DNA of 6,334 bases from Euryarchaeota archaeon UBA463 (GTDB taxonomy: Archaea; Thermoplasmatota; Poseidoniia; Poseidoniales; Thalassarchaeaceae), in NCBI GenBank assembly GCA_002501805.1, contig DAOI01000016.1, forward strand, positions 1 to 6,334, given 5' to 3'. The translations under genes were made by a program, and so were the position numbers. The notes under the pieces are model-generated. The model was not told the origin of the DNA and made no database searches. It saw only the letters and a list, made by a program, of their open reading frames with translations. Positions 5,021 through 6,334 of this stretch are shown piece after piece (position 1 is the stretch's first letter; the number at the start of each line of letters is the position of its first letter).

Positions 5021-6310
5021 GTGCGAACACTGGTGGTTAACTCCGGGGAAATAGCCCACATGTCCCATGGCGACACTGCAAAACCTCTCACAGGCGAGGA
5101 TATGGGCGATAAAGATCTGAATGTCTACTCAAAAGGACTGGGGATTTTAGTTGAAGATGGGCTTATACAGAGTATAGCAGACTCGGAAGAGTTAATCTCT
5201 GAATATGCAGGATCATGGGATAAAAATTCAGAAAAGTTGGGAGATATGAATATCATAGATGCAAAAGGAGGAGCAATAGTGCCCGGATTTGTAGATTCAC
5301 ATACTCATTTGATATGGGACGGAGATAGAAGTAACGAGATGGCGCTTAGGCAAAGGGGCTTGACTTACTCAGAAATCTCAAAATTGGGCGGAGGAATATC
5401 AAAGACAGTTGAAAGCACAAGAAGTTGTTCGATTCAAGAATTGGTAGACCTTGGAGTTCAGAGGGCCTCAGACGCATTGAGGCTGGGTACAACCACTATG
5501 GAGGCTAAAAGTGGGTACGGCCTTAGTACTGAGTCTGAGCTTAAATTACTCGAAGCCACAGCACGAGTAAATCTAATTTCACCATGTGATATTCAAGCAA
5601 CCTGGTTAGGTGCGCATGATATTCCCAAGCAGAAAAATAAGGGAGAATATATCGAAGAGTTAATCGGTAAGCAATTACCAATGGTTGTACAGCAAGGTAT
5701 TGCTAAGTGGGCGGATGTATTTTGTGAACCCGGTTGGTTCACAGTAGATGATACAATCGAAATCATCACAGCTTCTAAGGAAATGGGATTAGGGTCTAGG
5801 ATTCATGCGGACGAGTTTGTAGATTCGGGAGGACTGGGCATTGCGGCAGAGTTAGGGTCAATTAGCGCAGATCACGTAGCAAAGTCAGATGATGAGTCTC
5901 GAGCTAAAGCTAATGATAATGGAGTAATGCAAACATTTCTCCCTGGCACTCAATACGTAATGGGCATGGATGAATTCCCTCCAATGAAAAAATGTATAGA
6001 AAATTCATGGGCTTTTTCTATCGCTTCAGATTTCAATCCTAATTGTAATACAATTTCCATGCCTTTCGTCGGGTCTCTTGCTACACACAGATGTGGCATC
6101 GATCCGATCACAGCTTTAGCTGCCAGTACTAGAAACCCATCAACAACTTTGGTAAAAAATGAAAAAAATAATTTTGGAGTGATTACAGAAAATAATTCAG
6201 CATCATTTAACATTCTTCATTCCAAGAAGGTTGAATCATGGTGTCAATCTCCTGGGATGAATCCTATTTTCAAAACCCTTGCCAATGGTATTATTGTAAA
6301 TCATAACTAG
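5021..6310 (+). CDS. hutI: Imidazolonepropionase
   Basis: This 429-residue amidohydrolase opens imidazolone-5-propionate to N-formimino-L-glutamate, the third step of histidine degradation to glutamate. Metal and active-site motifs are all visible: VDSHTHLIWDGDR (91-103; His94, His96, Arg103), MEAKSGYGL (160-168), WLGAHDIP (195-202, His199), IHADEFVDSGG (261-271; His262, Glu265), ISADH (281-285, His285) and ASDFNPN (335-341, Asp337). The last continues to SMP, a form I recall from animal AMDHD1-like enzymes, where many bacteria have DFNPG. The length is slightly above the usual 400-420 because of a longer N-terminal beta-sandwich region (about residues 18-80). The start is GTG: residues RTLVVNSGEIA fit the family's first strand, and no clear Shine-Dalgarno precedes it (only GAGAG two bases away), suggesting a leaderless message. 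It is divergent from kae1. No other hut gene is in the window, and only 24 bases follow the stop. Confidence 0.95.
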   Translation: MRTLVVNSGEIAHMSHGDTAKPLTGEDMGDKDLNVYSKGLGILVEDGLIQSIADSEELISEYAGSWDKNSEKLGDMNIIDAKGGAIVPGFVDSHTHLIWDGDRSNEMALRQRGLTYSEISKLGGGISKTVESTRSCSIQELVDLGVQRASDALRLGTTTMEAKSGYGLSTESELKLLEATARVNLISPCDIQATWLGAHDIPKQKNKGEYIEELIGKQLPMVVQQGIAKWADVFCEPGWFTVDDTIEIITASKEMGLGSRIHADEFVDSGGLGIAAELGSISADHVAKSDDESRAKANDNGVMQTFLPGTQYVMGMDEFPPMKKCIENSWAFSIASDFNPNCNTISMPFVGSLATHRCGIDPITALAASTRNPSTTLVKNEKNNFGVITENNSASFNILHSKKVESWCQSPGMNPIFKTLANGIIVNHN

Positions 6311-6334
6311 TAAATGTGAAATTGTTAATACTTA

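Noticed and set aside
5950..6213. Minus-strand 87-codon ORF within hutI
   Set aside because: It is fully contained in the imidazolonepropionase frame, which carries its conserved DFNPN region there, so it is a shadow ORF.
6311..6334. AT-rich tail after hutI as a terminator or next promoter
   Set aside because: Only 24 bases are available, with no hairpin or long T-run, so nothing can be supported.

Overview
The window looks like a piece of a marine planktonic euryarchaeal genome, most plausibly Marine Group II/III (Poseidoniales or relatives). The strongest evidence is the t6A tRNA-modification gene, which is of the archaeal/eukaryotic Kae1 type rather than bacterial TsaD (His-x3-His in 'NHCVAHIE'). 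Supporting evidence is a methylmalonyl-CoA mutase made as a catalytic subunit without a B12 domain, and GTG starts with little or no Shine-Dalgarno signal at some genes, as expected for leaderless archaeal transcripts. The exact lineage is an inference.

Layout. A plus-strand sulfotransferase (31-870) converges almost stop-to-stop on a five-gene minus-strand cluster. In transcription order this is kae1 (4971-3964), a very basic Lys/Pro/Ser-rich protein of unknown function (3911-3171), methylmalonyl-CoA mutase catalytic subunit (3107-1605), methylmalonyl-CoA epimerase (1604-1206) and a small acidic unknown protein (1171-872). Kae1 is divergent from a plus-strand imidazolonepropionase gene, hutI (5021-6310), across only 49 bp. 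The window is densely coding: the largest gap is 63 bp, and I see no RNA genes, mobile elements, CRISPR arrays or tRNAs.

Function. The mutase and epimerase form the end of the propionyl-CoA to succinyl-CoA route (from Val, Ile, Met, Thr and odd-chain fatty acids). HutI is the third step of histidine degradation. Together they fit a heterotroph living on peptides and lipids. The B12-binding mutase subunit, its chaperone, propionyl-CoA carboxylase and the other hut genes are not in the window. The sulfotransferase probably modifies a surface glycan or other exported molecule and looks like accessory content.

Nothing here amounts to a clearly new system. The points worth a second look are: the histone-H1-like basic protein between two housekeeping genes; the epimerase in which the usual metal-binding His-His pair is Gln-Gln; the mutase that starts some 58 residues late; a dyad-symmetric element at the exact middle of the kae1/hutI divergent promoter; and a perfect 17-bp palindrome that contains both stop codons of the convergent gene pair.
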